A DNA stretch of 64,000 bases from Helicobacter cetorum MIT 00-7128 (lineage in GTDB: Bacteria > Campylobacterota > Campylobacteria > Campylobacterales > Helicobacteraceae). The position numbers and the translations under genes were made by a program. Numbering within the stretch: the stretch's first letter is position 1; each line of letters starts with the position of its first letter. A model generated the notes under the pieces. That model was not told where the DNA came from. It ran no database searches and worked only from the letters and a program-made list of their open reading frames with translations. Positions 28,447 to 36,894 of the stretch are shown here, piece after piece. The stretch is from NCBI RefSeq assembly GCF_000259255.1, contig NC_017737.1:868001-932000 (forward strand). The letters run 5' to 3'.

Positions 28447-30240
28447 TTAGAACATATCTTTGCCATTATCCTTTGATTTTCTTTGGGTATAGGGGTTAAA
28501 AAGAGAGTGGCTTTTATCTTGCAATACCTCTTTAATGCTTGGTGCAGTCTTATTTTGGAATGAGATATTGTTGTTTATGGCTTGTCCTTTTTCTAGCTCC
28601 TTGTTTTGCTCTTTGTTGTGTGTAGAATTGTTTTCTATAACTCCCAAAGATTTAGCAACTAAAATTTCTTTTTGCATAAAATTCAAACTTCTCACTTTTC
28701 TTTGAATAAGTTTGTCTAATTTGTTGTCTTCTTCAAGGTTTTGGCTGTTGTGATTGGCGCAAAAGTCATTCAGTTTATTATGGAATGCCGAGCTCTGCTT
28801 ATTGTGCAAATCTTTTAGTTCTTTTTCTAGCTCTTGATACCTTGTGATTAAGAATAAAGCTCTCTGCTTAATAAGGGCTAATAGTTCTTGTTCCCTTTGT
28901 TTAAGAGTGTTGAATAGTGGAGTAAAATCATCGTTATTTGGTGTGTTTTGCTTAGGCTCTTCTTTGGGTAAATCATTTGTAGATAAAACTTGTAGCATTT
29001 TTTGTGTTTGTTTGGTGTAATTGAGCTGTTTTTTTAAGGCGAATAGATTGGCTTTTAAATTCAAAGATTGAAAATCCAAATACTCGTTAACAACAAGAGT
29101 GCTTTCTTTAATTTTAAGGCTATCCTCTTTGACTTCATTTGTTAAGGCGTTTAGATTTCTTACTAGGGGAGTAGAATAGTGGTGTTTGCCCAAACTAGAA
29201 AGAGATTGCAACAACGCTTTTTTCTTTTCTAACACACTAAAATTTTGCACAACATAGCTAAAGGTATCTTTAAAATCTAATGTTTTAAACATCTTGTCTC
29301 TAATGTCTTTAATCTTTTTTATCGTTAAGGTGTGTTGCTCTAGTAATTTTAAGTTTTTGTTGTATTGTGTTTTTGAAGTTGGGGTCTCTAATATTTCTAA
29401 TTGTTGTTCTAAATTTTCTTTTTGTTGTTTAAGGGGTATTAGGGCTTGATTGAAGTTTTTAAAAGCCATGTCAAAAAAACTATGAGCGTTTAGCGGAGTT
29501 TCTTTTTGTTTGGTTTTTAGCTCTTGGATTTCTTGTTCAATATTGAGCAAATGCTTTTCAACATTGGGGACATTAGAATAGTCTAATTCCGCCCTAGAAT
29601 TAGTGAATAAAAAATCTTTAAAGTCTTCTCTTAAATCATCAAAAAATTCTTTGCATTCAACTTTGCTTTTAAAATGGAGTTTCTTGCCTGTGAGTTTATT
29701 GGTTTTATTTAAAACAACATGCACATGGGGCTTGTTTTGGTGGGAGTGTGTTTGGATAATGAAAGGGTAGTCATAGCCTAAATGATTGATTAAGGTTTGA
29801 TAGACAGAATATTGTAAAATGTTGAGATTTTTTTCGGTAATAGGTTCATCTATACTAAAAACTAAGTGCATTGCCATATTCTTAGAATTATGTTTTTTAG
29901 TGATTAAAAAATCTTGCTCCCACTCGTTTAAGGTCTCATCTAAATTAACTTCTTGATAAAACTCGTTTAAAACAAATTCTTCATCTTTGACAACATATTC
30001 CCCAGCGTTTCTAGTATGCTCTATGCTAAGGTTGCCAATATTTTTAATGACAACTTGTTTTTGAGTAGATTTGAAAGGCTTAGTATTGTTTTTAATATGA
30101 TTGTTGGCTACTCTTAGAGCGTAGCGTAATCTTTGGGTATAAGTAGTTCTAGGTCTTAAAACTTTTTTAGGCTTAATTTCTTCAAATTTAAAAAGGGGTT
30201 CTTCATCTTCTAAAATGCTGTTATTTTTGGTTGCCACCAT
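28447..30240 (-). CDS. MOBP-type relaxase (VirD2/TraI-like)
   Basis: 597 residues when begun at the ATG at 30240, which has AAGGGGAAA eight bases upstream; a longer frame from 30282 lacks a good ribosome site. Relaxases nick oriT and pilot the strand through the VirD4 channel. The metal-binding triad is seen as HSHQNKPHVHVVLN (about residues 165-178), preceded by the relaxase core (IEHTRNAGEYVV, MHLVFSIDEP). The C-terminal half is a long Gln/Lys/Glu coiled coil (about 220-530) as in other TnPZ relaxases. The candidate oriT lies 120 bp upstream, which is the usual relaxase-oriT arrangement. Confidence 0.88.
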   Translation of the reverse strand: MVATKNNSILEDEEPLFKFEEIKPKKVLRPRTTYTQRLRYALRVANNHIKNNTKPFKSTQKQVVIKNIGNLSIEHTRNAGEYVVKDEEFVLNEFYQEVNLDETLNEWEQDFLITKKHNSKNMAMHLVFSIDEPITEKNLNILQYSVYQTLINHLGYDYPFIIQTHSHQNKPHVHVVLNKTNKLTGKKLHFKSKVECKEFFDDLREDFKDFLFTNSRAELDYSNVPNVEKHLLNIEQEIQELKTKQKETPLNAHSFFDMAFKNFNQALIPLKQQKENLEQQLEILETPTSKTQYNKNLKLLEQHTLTIKKIKDIRDKMFKTLDFKDTFSYVVQNFSVLEKKKALLQSLSSLGKHHYSTPLVRNLNALTNEVKEDSLKIKESTLVVNEYLDFQSLNLKANLFALKKQLNYTKQTQKMLQVLSTNDLPKEEPKQNTPNNDDFTPLFNTLKQREQELLALIKQRALFLITRYQELEKELKDLHNKQSSAFHNKLNDFCANHNSQNLEEDNKLDKLIQRKVRSLNFMQKEILVAKSLGVIENNSTHNKEQNKELEKGQAINNNISFQNKTAPSIKEVLQDKSHSLFNPYTQRKSKDNGKDMF

Positions 30241-30359
30241 TCTAGTTTTTCCCCTTATTAAAAATAGTGTTTTTAAAGTCAAATTGCTTTATTTTTAGGC
30301 ACTTCTAAAAGTTTTGACTTTATTATGCTTGAAAATCTTTAAAAGCGACTTAATCAAAA

Positions 30360-30430
30360 AAGTGCAGGATAACCCCCCTCATATATACGAGTGGAGCTTT
30401 TAGACCCTAGCGAGTAGCTTAGTAGGGGGA
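30360..30430 (-). other. Candidate origin of transfer (oriT) with IncP-like nic core
   Basis: On the minus strand the block reads CCCCC, a GAG/CTC-flanked AT hairpin (CTCGTATATATGAG), GGGGGG, then TTATCCTGCAC. TATCCTG-C is the IncP/RP4-type nic consensus (YATCCTG^Y); the cut would fall between plus positions 30366 and 30365. CCCCC at 30425-30429 (minus) can pair with GGGGG at 30373-30378, placing a stem just 5' of nic, as in MOBP origins. It stands immediately upstream of a MOBP-type relaxase gene. Inference from motif and position. Confidence 0.6.
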
Positions 30431-30539
30431 TTAAACAAAAACTTAAAAAATGATAAAATACTTCTTTAAAAAAATTTACATTTTTGGTCTGTTTATCTCT
30501 ATAAGTTTTATTTTAGAATGGCTATGGATAATTCTACTA

Positions 30540-30885
30540 AGAAAGAGCTAAGAAAACCATATAAGAGATAGCTAAAAAATCTATTCAAAAAAGAGTGTAA
30601 AATTCATTGTAAAAAATAGCGTTAAATCTTCTTGAATTAGCACTTTTCATTCCATTACAAAAAGAGCTTATAACCCTTTTTAAAATACAAAATAATGCAC
30701 TATAAAAAGTAGCTTAAAATCTTTGCAAGAACAACAAGGATAGCCTTACAAAAAAGAGCGTTAACATAACAAAAATTAGCTTTAATGCAAAAATAAAAAA
30801 TAGCAAGAAATCTCAATAAGGATAGCCCACATTCCTTAGAGAAATAGCTTAAAATCTACTAAAATAAGAGCTTAAAAATCTAAAA
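30540..30885 (+). repeat. Degenerate ~23-bp tandem repeat array (about 14 units)
   Basis: Units share AAAAA(G/A)(A/T)AGC(T/G)TTAAAATCT. AGC anchors at 30546, 30570, (AGT 30594), 30618, 30639, 30665, 30711, 30742, 30757, 30778, 30802, 30824, 30846, 30869; spacings are mostly 21-24 or close to twice 23, averaging 23 bp. No protein frame fits. Iteron-like: a replication origin, a centromere, or a binding platform next to oriT are the obvious possibilities. Confidence 0.6.
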
Positions 30886-31000
30886 GTAAAGATAATATTT
30901 AATCCCTTTAAAGATAGTTATAAATTCTTATCATTAAGTGAACTTTAAAATAGAATAATCTAGAATTGCTTTGTTTAATTTCATTTTTAAAAGGATTTTT

Positions 31001-31087
31001 ATGAAAGTCAAAACCCTTTCTCTCTCTCTCTCTCTCTTAAGTAGCTTGATATTTTTTGTAAATTGCGCCACTAAGGTGGGGAAATAA
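31001..31087 (+). CDS. 28-residue lipoprotein with TC-repeat signal peptide (VirB7-like?)
   Basis: ATG after AAAAGGATTTTT; the peptide begins MKVKTLSLSLSLLSS, then LIFFVNCATKVGK-stop. It is a signal peptide with a lipobox-like FVNC and only six residues after the Cys. Nine TC dinucleotides (31019-31036) encode the Ser-Leu repeat, so gain or loss of a unit would switch the frame. The next gene starts two bases after its TAA, indicating translational coupling. Very short outer-membrane lipoproteins in conjugation loci are often VirB7-like, but length and sequence alone cannot prove that. Confidence 0.5.
   Translation: MKVKTLSLSLSLLSSLIFFVNCATKVGK
31019..31036 (+). repeat. (TC)9 dinucleotide repeat inside the small lipoprotein gene
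   Basis: Nine TC units encoding alternating Ser/Leu in the signal peptide. Slippage would frameshift the lipoprotein and possibly uncouple the next gene. Confidence 0.7.
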
Positions 31088-31089
31088 AA

Positions 31090-32043
31090 ATGCCAAAACC
31101 AGTTTATGTGGTTAATGATACCACTTTGTTGATTGTAAATATTTTTAAGCTTAGTCTTTTTTTAATGCCCTTTGTTTTTATTTATTGGATTTATAGTGGC
31201 ATTACTGATTGGTGGCACAAGAAAGAGTTTGTGTCTCAAGTGGAAAAATGTTTGAAGTTAGATTATAGCTCTAGTTTGGATATGCAAAACATTCAAAATA
31301 GGGAATGTTTAAAGGCTCTAATCAATAGTGCTATGCCTAGAGAGAAATTACCTATACTTATTTCTCCAACTTATGAAACTTATGAAAAAGTGAAGTCAAA
31401 TAAAGTGAAGACTTTGAATAATGAAAAAGGTTTTAACTTATTTGACAACAACCTTGATATAGAAATTCTTAAAGAGAATTTTAAAGATAAGTCTCAAAGG
31501 GATATTGCACTTAAAAATTGTATGCCTAAAATGCAAGAAAGCTTGGATAAACAAAGTGATTACTCTTTATTAAAAAGACGTTTGCAAGCACAATGTGTTA
31601 AAGCGATATGGGATTTAGATAAAACTTACGCACCTAAAATTATAGCCCTAGAAGATAAGCAAGAAAAGGCTTTAGAACTTCAAAAAGAAAAAGAAATGAA
31701 ACATGCTAAAGGCTTAGAAATTGGAGCGTGTTTAGAGTTATATGATAAAAGTTTAAGCGAAAAAGGAAATATCTATGATGCTTTAAGTAAGGAAGATGAA
31801 GAAAAATGTGATAGTGTTTTAAAAAACAACCAAGTTTTACACTATGCCTATGATAAGAAAGTCTATGATGAGCAACTTTCTGTGTTGAAAAATCAAGACT
31901 CTAAAGTTTTTGATAATATTCTAAAAAATTGCTTAGATGAGTTTGCTCATGCCTTAAAAAACAATCTTGATACACTAGATAAAAATCTATCTAATAACGC
32001 AGTATGTAAGGGGGCTTTCTCTATTGCTAAAATACCTTTTTAG
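31090..32043 (+). CDS. Membrane-anchored protein of unknown function
   Basis: 317 residues. One N-terminal membrane helix (about 15-35, IVNIFKLSLFLMPFVFIYWI) and a long charged, helical domain with repeated Cys residues (KCLKL, RECLKAL, LKNCMPK, AQCVKAI, GACLELY, EKCDSV, LKNCLDE, AVCKG). The Cys pattern suggests disulfides in the periplasm and several C-x-n repeats of similar length. It is co-transcribed with the small lipoprotein just upstream. I do not recognise the family; position within the element and topology would fit a conjugation accessory protein, which is inference. Confidence 0.7.
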   Translation: MPKPVYVVNDTTLLIVNIFKLSLFLMPFVFIYWIYSGITDWWHKKEFVSQVEKCLKLDYSSSLDMQNIQNRECLKALINSAMPREKLPILISPTYETYEKVKSNKVKTLNNEKGFNLFDNNLDIEILKENFKDKSQRDIALKNCMPKMQESLDKQSDYSLLKRRLQAQCVKAIWDLDKTYAPKIIALEDKQEKALELQKEKEMKHAKGLEIGACLELYDKSLSEKGNIYDALSKEDEEKCDSVLKNNQVLHYAYDKKVYDEQLSVLKNQDSKVFDNILKNCLDEFAHALKNNLDTLDKNLSNNAVCKGAFSIAKIPF

Positions 32044-32177
32044 CAATAGGGGTTTTGTATTTTTTCACTTTTTTCAAAGTTCAAAACCCAACCAAATCTT
32101 AGCAAAAATGAACACACACAAAGGGAATACGCTCTCTCTCTGCTTATTAAAAAAATCTTTGAGTTTTTGCATGCTAT

Positions 32178-32522
32178 TTATTCTTGGAAAACTCTTTGAT
32201 ATTTCAAAAAAGTTGGGTTTTTAAGCATTTTTCTAGCAATCTTTAAAGATTTAGGGGGTGTTAGAATAAGGGTGTAGTTATTATCCTTATTGTTTAAATA
32301 AAAAAATATGCCTATAATACTTTTTTGGCTTTCTAAATGTGTAAATTCTTGATGAATAGGAACATACATGCCAGATTCTATCCCTAGATTTTTTAATAAA
32401 TCTTCTATAGCTCTTTTTCTTATTTTGACAATCTTTTCATAATCAGTCAAGCTTTTAAAATCCACGCTTAAAGCAAAAGTTTTATCTTTTAGTTTGATAA
32501 ATTTCATGGGTGCTTCTTCCAT
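32178..32522 (-). CDS. Hypothetical protein
   Basis: 114 residues, begins MEEAPMKFIKLKDKTFALSVDFKSL; a second Met (residue 6) is an alternative start. Soluble, mixed alpha/beta, strongly basic, no known motif. Two bases separate it from the stop of the gene at 32525, so it ends a leftward operon that begins with the partition genes or with the 341-residue gene. It converges on the rightward 31090 gene. Confidence 0.6.
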   Translation of the reverse strand: MEEAPMKFIKLKDKTFALSVDFKSLTDYEKIVKIRKRAIEDLLKNLGIESGMYVPIHQEFTHLESQKSIIGIFFYLNNKDNNYTLILTPPKSLKIARKMLKNPTFLKYQRVFQE

Positions 32523-32524
32523 AT

Positions 32525-33550
32525 CTACTTACATCTTCTATACTGCCATAGTTTCATTTCTTTTAATCTTTCTAGGACTTTGGATGTGGTATCTATAAAG
32601 TTTTCTTTGAACTCCAAATAAAGATTATCAAAAGGCATAACTTCTTCTCTTAAATCTTTCTCTATCCATTTCCTTTTTGCTATGTCTTTGGATAAATCCT
32701 GCTTAATTTTTTCATCGTATTTAATCTCAATATAAAGAGACTTCTTATCACTTTCTTTTAGCTCTATGTCTTTAATATCTTCTTTGGTTAAAGGCACGCC
32801 ATAGCGATTGAAAATGACTAGGAATTTTCTAAGCTCATAGAAATTCTGATTTTTCTCATAAATTAATAGCGATAAGTTTTTACCATTATTTAAACACTCT
32901 AAAATCTCATTTTGGTAATGATATACTAAGTAGAGCAAGCAAGTTTCTCGTGTGCCACCTGAAGTATTAAGATTATCGTTTCTATTCCTATGAGTAATGG
33001 TTAGCATTTCTTCATACTTAACTAATGGGGAGCAATAATCTATTAAAATTTTATTCAAATCAGAAACCGAGCAAATCTGGGGGTATTCTAAAAAATTGTT
33101 ATAAAGTCTCTTTGCAAGGAATTTATCATTACTTGTTTTTAAAAACTCATCACGCAAATGAGCTTCATCTTCATAATCAAAGCATTTATGGAGCATAAAA
33201 CGCACCAGCTTTTCGGTGTCGCTAGGGTTAGGATTGTGGCTAAAAACCATTTGTTGTGGGACAACTTCAAAATCTTTGGGAATTGTTTTTTCAATATCAA
33301 TAGGACAAAGTAAATTCATAAGCTCCACTTCAAACCTTACCATAGCCCAGTCAAGCTGGGCGGTCTCAAAAGCATGGGGTTTTGAAGTTTCATATTCAAA
33401 CACTTCCGCACAAAGAGTGTCAATGATTGTGATTTTTTGCTCCAAAGAGCTATTAGATAATGACAAATTTAAATCATCTGTGAAATGACTTGTCGGCGTG
33501 TTCTTTTTAAAATGAACCACATTTTCTACAAAAAAGTATCTTGTTTTCAT
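32525..33550 (-). CDS. Hypothetical protein
   Basis: 341 residues, no signal peptide or membrane helix. It begins MKTRYFFVENVVHFKKN and ends with a charged helical region (SKVLERLKEMKLWQYRRCK). No catalytic motif recognised. The ATG follows ACTAAGGAGTAAATTA, a strong Shine-Dalgarno. It lies in the same leftward gene run as the partition and recombinase genes and is followed by the 114-residue gene after two bases. Confidence 0.65.
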   Translation of the reverse strand: MKTRYFFVENVVHFKKNTPTSHFTDDLNLSLSNSSLEQKITIIDTLCAEVFEYETSKPHAFETAQLDWAMVRFEVELMNLLCPIDIEKTIPKDFEVVPQQMVFSHNPNPSDTEKLVRFMLHKCFDYEDEAHLRDEFLKTSNDKFLAKRLYNNFLEYPQICSVSDLNKILIDYCSPLVKYEEMLTITHRNRNDNLNTSGGTRETCLLYLVYHYQNEILECLNNGKNLSLLIYEKNQNFYELRKFLVIFNRYGVPLTKEDIKDIELKESDKKSLYIEIKYDEKIKQDLSKDIAKRKWIEKDLREEVMPFDNLYLEFKENFIDTTSKVLERLKEMKLWQYRRCK

Positions 33551-33598
33551 TAATTTACTCCTTAGTTCTTATTTCTTGAATTTTATTTTCTATAAGCA

Positions 33599-33991
33599 CT
33601 AAATTTGCTTGTCAAAAATTTTTTGGTGCAGTTTTTGACAAACTGCCGAATTTTGTTTTTCTTTTGCCATATCATAAGAATTAGCCACAAAACTCATAGC
33701 AACAAATATTGTAAGTCCCATAAAAAACGCTTTCACTTTTCGTGCCATTATTGTATTAATCGTATCTTGTTGAACAACACTAATAACAACATGAACACAA
33801 ACTATTATAGAAATTGCCTCAAAAAATAGATAAGCAATTTCAAACCCAAGAAAAGAACACCCATTATTTTCTTGTTGATATAAAGAATTTGCAATATAGA
33901 TAAACAAGCTAAGAATAAAAGGCATTGCCTTTTGACCTATATCCATTGTCCAACCTTGTTGCTCTTGTATGTCTGTGTTGTTAGTATCCAT
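33599..33991 (-). CDS. Small membrane protein of the element
   Basis: 130 residues when started at MDTNNTDIQEQQ (33991), where AAGGAAGTTACT gives a ribosome site; the longer frame from 34036 would overlap the upstream gene by 31 bp. Three hydrophobic segments (about 18-35, 47-72, 85-105) separated by short charged loops. No recognised family; small three-helix proteins are common in VirB-type loci (VirB2/VirB3 size range), but no specific match is seen. Confidence 0.6.
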   Translation of the reverse strand: MDTNNTDIQEQQGWTMDIGQKAMPFILSLFIYIANSLYQQENNGCSFLGFEIAYLFFEAISIIVCVHVVISVVQQDTINTIMARKVKAFFMGLTIFVAMSFVANSYDMAKEKQNSAVCQKLHQKIFDKQI

Positions 33992-34005
33992 AGTAACTTC
34001 CTTTC

Positions 34006-34446
34006 TTAGAATTTTTGAGAAATATACAAGGGGCATTGTATTTCTGGCTCTTCAATGTTAGGCTTTGTAATGTAGAAACCATAAACAATTTCTTCTAGCT
34101 TGTTTTTGTCTAGCTCTAAGATATTGAATAGGTTTTCTGCAACCACATCAAAGATTTTTGCTTGGTGTTTGCTAAAGAGCTGTAAGACTTCCATATGAAA
34201 AAAGACATGCCAAATTTTAGGGTTGTCTTTATTTTGAGCTACTTTGTAAAAATACCCCCCTTTATATCTCATAAAATCTTTATCTACAAGATTAGCTCTG
34301 TATATCCTATGGATAAACACATCAAACAAGGTTAAGCCGATACAATCTTTATCATCTTCATTATGGACTATCTTAACTTCAGCTCTTGCTGGCTTAATCT
34401 CAATATTATTCAAATCGTTTGCCTTAAGCAAGTAGTTAATATTCAT
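34006..34446 (-). CDS. Hypothetical protein
   Basis: 146 residues, soluble, mixed composition; has an acidic, hydrophobic core (EVKIVHNEDDKDCIGLTLFDVF) and an Ile-Pro-rich end (YITKPNIEEPEIQCPLYI). No family recognised. Its start overlaps the stop of the 155-residue gene by 4 bp, so they are translated as a pair. Confidence 0.6.
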   Translation of the reverse strand: MNINYLLKANDLNNIEIKPARAEVKIVHNEDDKDCIGLTLFDVFIHRIYRANLVDKDFMRYKGGYFYKVAQNKDNPKIWHVFFHMEVLQLFSKHQAKIFDVVAENLFNILELDKNKLEEIVYGFYITKPNIEEPEIQCPLYISQKF

Positions 34447-34910
34447 GGTTGTCTCCTTAAACTCTTTTTAATATGCCTAGTTCTTGCCAAGTCTTTTAGA
34501 TGCTCTCTTTTACTCTCTTGATATAAAACTACTATTACAGCATAAAGAAAAATTAAGGGGGAGAAAATCATAGCAAGAATAAACCTTACATTAGAGATAA
34601 TGCGAGAAAGTAAGGGCTTTTTAGAAAAAAAGCGAATGCTTTTAATAGGTTTAGTAAAAACATAACTAGGCATTATGTCATTTAATTCTTCTTTCAAGTC
34701 TTCTAAAACGCTCTCACTATGCATTTGATAAAAGAGTTCTAAAGTGTGGCTGTGTTTGCGTTTTAAGGTGTTTTCTAAGCGATAATTCTTTATTTTATAG
34801 CCTAAAATATCGCTAAATTCAAAATTAGGATTAATGTGGTGTTTGTTGAATGCTCTCCTAACGACAATGTAGAGTTGCTCTCTTAAAAAAGTGTTATAAA
34901 TGCTTGACAT
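34443..34910 (-). CDS. Hypothetical membrane-anchored protein
   Basis: 155 residues. N-terminal soluble domain (1-100), then one membrane helix (about 110-132, FILAMIFSPLIFLYAVIVVL), then a Lys/Arg-rich tail (KREHLKDLARTRHIKKSLRRQP). A good Shine-Dalgarno, AAGGAGCAACAAAAC, precedes the ATG. Function unknown. The 182-bp gap upstream of it separates it from the partition cluster and may hold a promoter. Confidence 0.6.
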   Translation of the reverse strand: MSSIYNTFLREQLYIVVRRAFNKHHINPNFEFSDILGYKIKNYRLENTLKRKHSHTLELFYQMHSESVLEDLKEELNDIMPSYVFTKPIKSIRFFSKKPLLSRIISNVRFILAMIFSPLIFLYAVIVVLYQESKREHLKDLARTRHIKKSLRRQP

Positions 34911-35091
34911 GTTTTGTTGCTCCTTACTTTATTTTTTTGTCTTTTTAATTTTTTCACCAAATATCACCAATCGTCACTATACCCCTCCCTAGACAAAAAC
35001 CAAGCTATATAAACCTTCATCGGTAAAATAAATATCAAATACAATGGCGCTAATACATTGTTTATTAGGTTATATATTATTTATTCTGTTC

Positions 35092-35709
35092 TCACACTAA
35101 CTCCTTATGCCTTATTTCTTGAATTTCATGTTCTATTTCTTTAAGCTGGATTTGCAATTCAATTTTTCTTTGTTCTAGGCTTTTTAATCTAGGGTCAGAA
35201 CTTAAAAAGTCGTATCGTGGTTTTTTTCTTGTGGCATAGCCTTTTCTAAGTCTGAAATAATTCGTTTCAATTTGAACGCCCTTAATTTGTTCAATATAGC
35301 TTTTAGCTTTACTATGCAACCTATAACCAGAAAGATTTTCAAAGACTTCTTTGTAACCTAATATTTCTAAAGCCTCTATTGCATAAGACATTCTCAAAGT
35401 ATTTCTAAAAGTTGTAGCATGATTTGCTGATTTTCTTAATTCATTCAAATATTTTTCATCTACTCTATTTCTAAAAGTCATGCCATTATGCACACGACTG
35501 CTAGTAGCTATGCCTGTAAAAACCTTTTCAAAAATCAAATCATTTTCATAAAACCCATCTAAAAATTCATGGATTTCTTCAATGTTCTTTAATAAGAATA
35601 TGTGAGAGCCTTTTAGAACCACCAATCTATCCACAATAGAAATATCCTTTTTTCTTAAAGAATTTAAATGTTGCTTATTAAACATGGTTAGAGAGAGTTT
35701 GTAATACAC
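35092..35709 (-). CDS. Hypothetical DNA/RNA-associated basic protein
   Basis: 205 residues from a GTG at 35709 that overlaps the preceding gene, or 197 from the ATG at 35685. Very basic with a C-terminal coiled coil (SLEQRKIELQIQLKEIEHEIQEI). Predicted soluble, no known domain. In an operon downstream of the RHH protein, so a partition or transfer accessory role is possible but not shown. Confidence 0.55.
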   Translation of the reverse strand: MYYKLSLTMFNKQHLNSLRKKDISIVDRLVVLKGSHIFLLKNIEEIHEFLDGFYENDLIFEKVFTGIATSSRVHNGMTFRNRVDEKYLNELRKSANHATTFRNTLRMSYAIEALEILGYKEVFENLSGYRLHSKAKSYIEQIKGVQIETNYFRLRKGYATRKKPRYDFLSSDPRLKSLEQRKIELQIQLKEIEHEIQEIRHKELV

Positions 35710-35878
35710 TCTCTAAAAGTGTAGCTTGAGATAAAAGAGTGTTGATTAGATAAGGCGTTACTTTTAATCTAAGGACTTCATTGATGTATTTCATATTCAT
35801 AATCAATGAATTCCCACCATGATGTATTTCAATATTAGAAATAACTTCTAATTCGGCTTTGGTTAGTTCTTCTTTCAT
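35678..35878 (-). CDS. Small hypothetical protein
   Basis: 66 residues beginning MKEELTKAELEVISNIEIHH; helical, slightly acidic, no motif. Starts 28 bp after the RHH gene and overlaps the next gene's GTG start, so it belongs to the partition operon. Confidence 0.55.
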   Translation of the reverse strand: MKEELTKAELEVISNIEIHHGGNSLIMNMKYINEVLRLKVTPYLINTLLSQATLLESVLQTLSNHV

Positions 35879-35905
35879 GTTTTTGCTCCCTTTTTAGTTG
35901 TTTTA

Positions 35906-36211
35906 TTACAATTTTTTTATAAGTTCTGACAACCTTTCTTTCAATGTGCTTTTTTTGCGTCTCAAATGTTCTTCTATGGCCTCTTGAACAAATGAGCTCT
36001 TATTCTCATTGAATATGCCAAACTCTTTGAGATAATCTTCTAAATCTCGCATGGTCTTTACAGATAAAGAAATAGTGAAATTTTTCTTTTCATCTTTTTG
36101 CTTGGTGTTTTTGTCGGTAGAGTTGTATTGTTCATCAAATTTTTGCTCTAACTCGTGTAAATCTTTTGCATTATTTTCTTTCAAATGCTTGGTATTCTTA
36201 AAATTCATCAT
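35906..36211 (-). CDS. Ribbon-helix-helix protein, likely ParA partner (centromere binder)
   Basis: 101 residues. The N-terminal half is a disordered charged arm; the C-terminal half reads NFTISLSVKTMRDLEDY followed by two helices (NENKSSFVQEAIEEHLRRK), a ribbon-helix-helix fold. It overlaps the parA stop by 4 bp, the classic type Ib parA-parB(RHH) arrangement, in which the small RHH protein binds centromere repeats and represses the operon. The repeated boxes upstream at 37501-37613 are candidate targets. Confidence 0.7.
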   Translation of the reverse strand: MMNFKNTKHLKENNAKDLHELEQKFDEQYNSTDKNTKQKDEKKNFTISLSVKTMRDLEDYLKEFGIFNENKSSFVQEAIEEHLRRKKSTLKERLSELIKKL

Positions 36212-36879
36212 TGTTCCTTCATCTCTAAATTTAAATAGTTCTCTAGCTCTTTATAAAAGAACTCCCACTCCTTTTTAGCTTTGCTATTACCATATTCCAT
36301 AACTCCAAAGCCTTCTGAAACAGAACGCATGTAGGCTATCCTTTCGCTTAATATACTATCCATTAAGAACACACTTTCATTTGTATTGTTTTCTTTGATA
36401 AAGTCAATGAGAGCCTTTTTCTCTTTGAGTTTTGGAATAGTAGGAATGCGGTTCATTACAATATAGACTTTTAAATTTTCATTGAGCGCTTGAATATTGC
36501 TTACTCTTTCTAGCATTTCTAGTAGCACCGCTATGTCTAGTTGGCTAGGTGTGGTAGGAATTAGCACAATATCGCTTAATAGCATGGCTTTTTGACTCTC
36601 TTTGCTATTTTCACCTTTGGTGTCTATTAAAACATACTCATACTTTTTAACCATTTGCGATAGAGTGTCGGTAATGTTGCTTGTGCGATTAAGATTAAAA
36701 AGCGTGAATTGTGGCAAATTAGTCCCACTCCTAATATCAGCAAATACCTCTAAACTTTTTTGATTATCAGTATCTAGGGCTACCACATCTTTTTGATTCA
36801 ATAAAAGCTGTATGGCTAAATTTAGACACAAAGTGCTTTTGCCAGAGCCTCCTTTTTCGTTTGCAATGGTTATGGTCAT
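36208..36879 (-). CDS. parA: ParA-family partition ATPase
   Basis: 223 residues. Deviant Walker A KGGSGKS (about residues 9-15), VALDTDNQKS (A' region) and YVLIDTKGENSKES (Walker B) are those of a small type Ib ParA. It drives segregation or positioning of the element DNA and is found in TnPZ elements of H. pylori. The partner RHH gene follows with a 4-bp overlap. Confidence 0.93.
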   Translation of the reverse strand: MTITIANEKGGSGKSTLCLNLAIQLLLNQKDVVALDTDNQKSLEVFADIRSGTNLPQFTLFNLNRTSNITDTLSQMVKKYEYVLIDTKGENSKESQKAMLLSDIVLIPTTPSQLDIAVLLEMLERVSNIQALNENLKVYIVMNRIPTIPKLKEKKALIDFIKENNTNESVFLMDSILSERIAYMRSVSEGFGVMEYGNSKAKKEWEFFYKELENYLNLEMKEQ

Positions 36880-36894
36880 AAAAGCCTCCTTAGT

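Noticed and set aside
30540-30885. CRISPR array
   Set aside because: The period is 23 bp in total with no separate unique spacers and the repeats are degenerate; no cas genes. A tandem iteron-like array explains it better.
32024-32224. 66-codon ORF after the 317-residue gene
   Set aside because: Hydrophobic but low-complexity, overlaps the preceding stop, no ribosome site; more likely 3' UTR.
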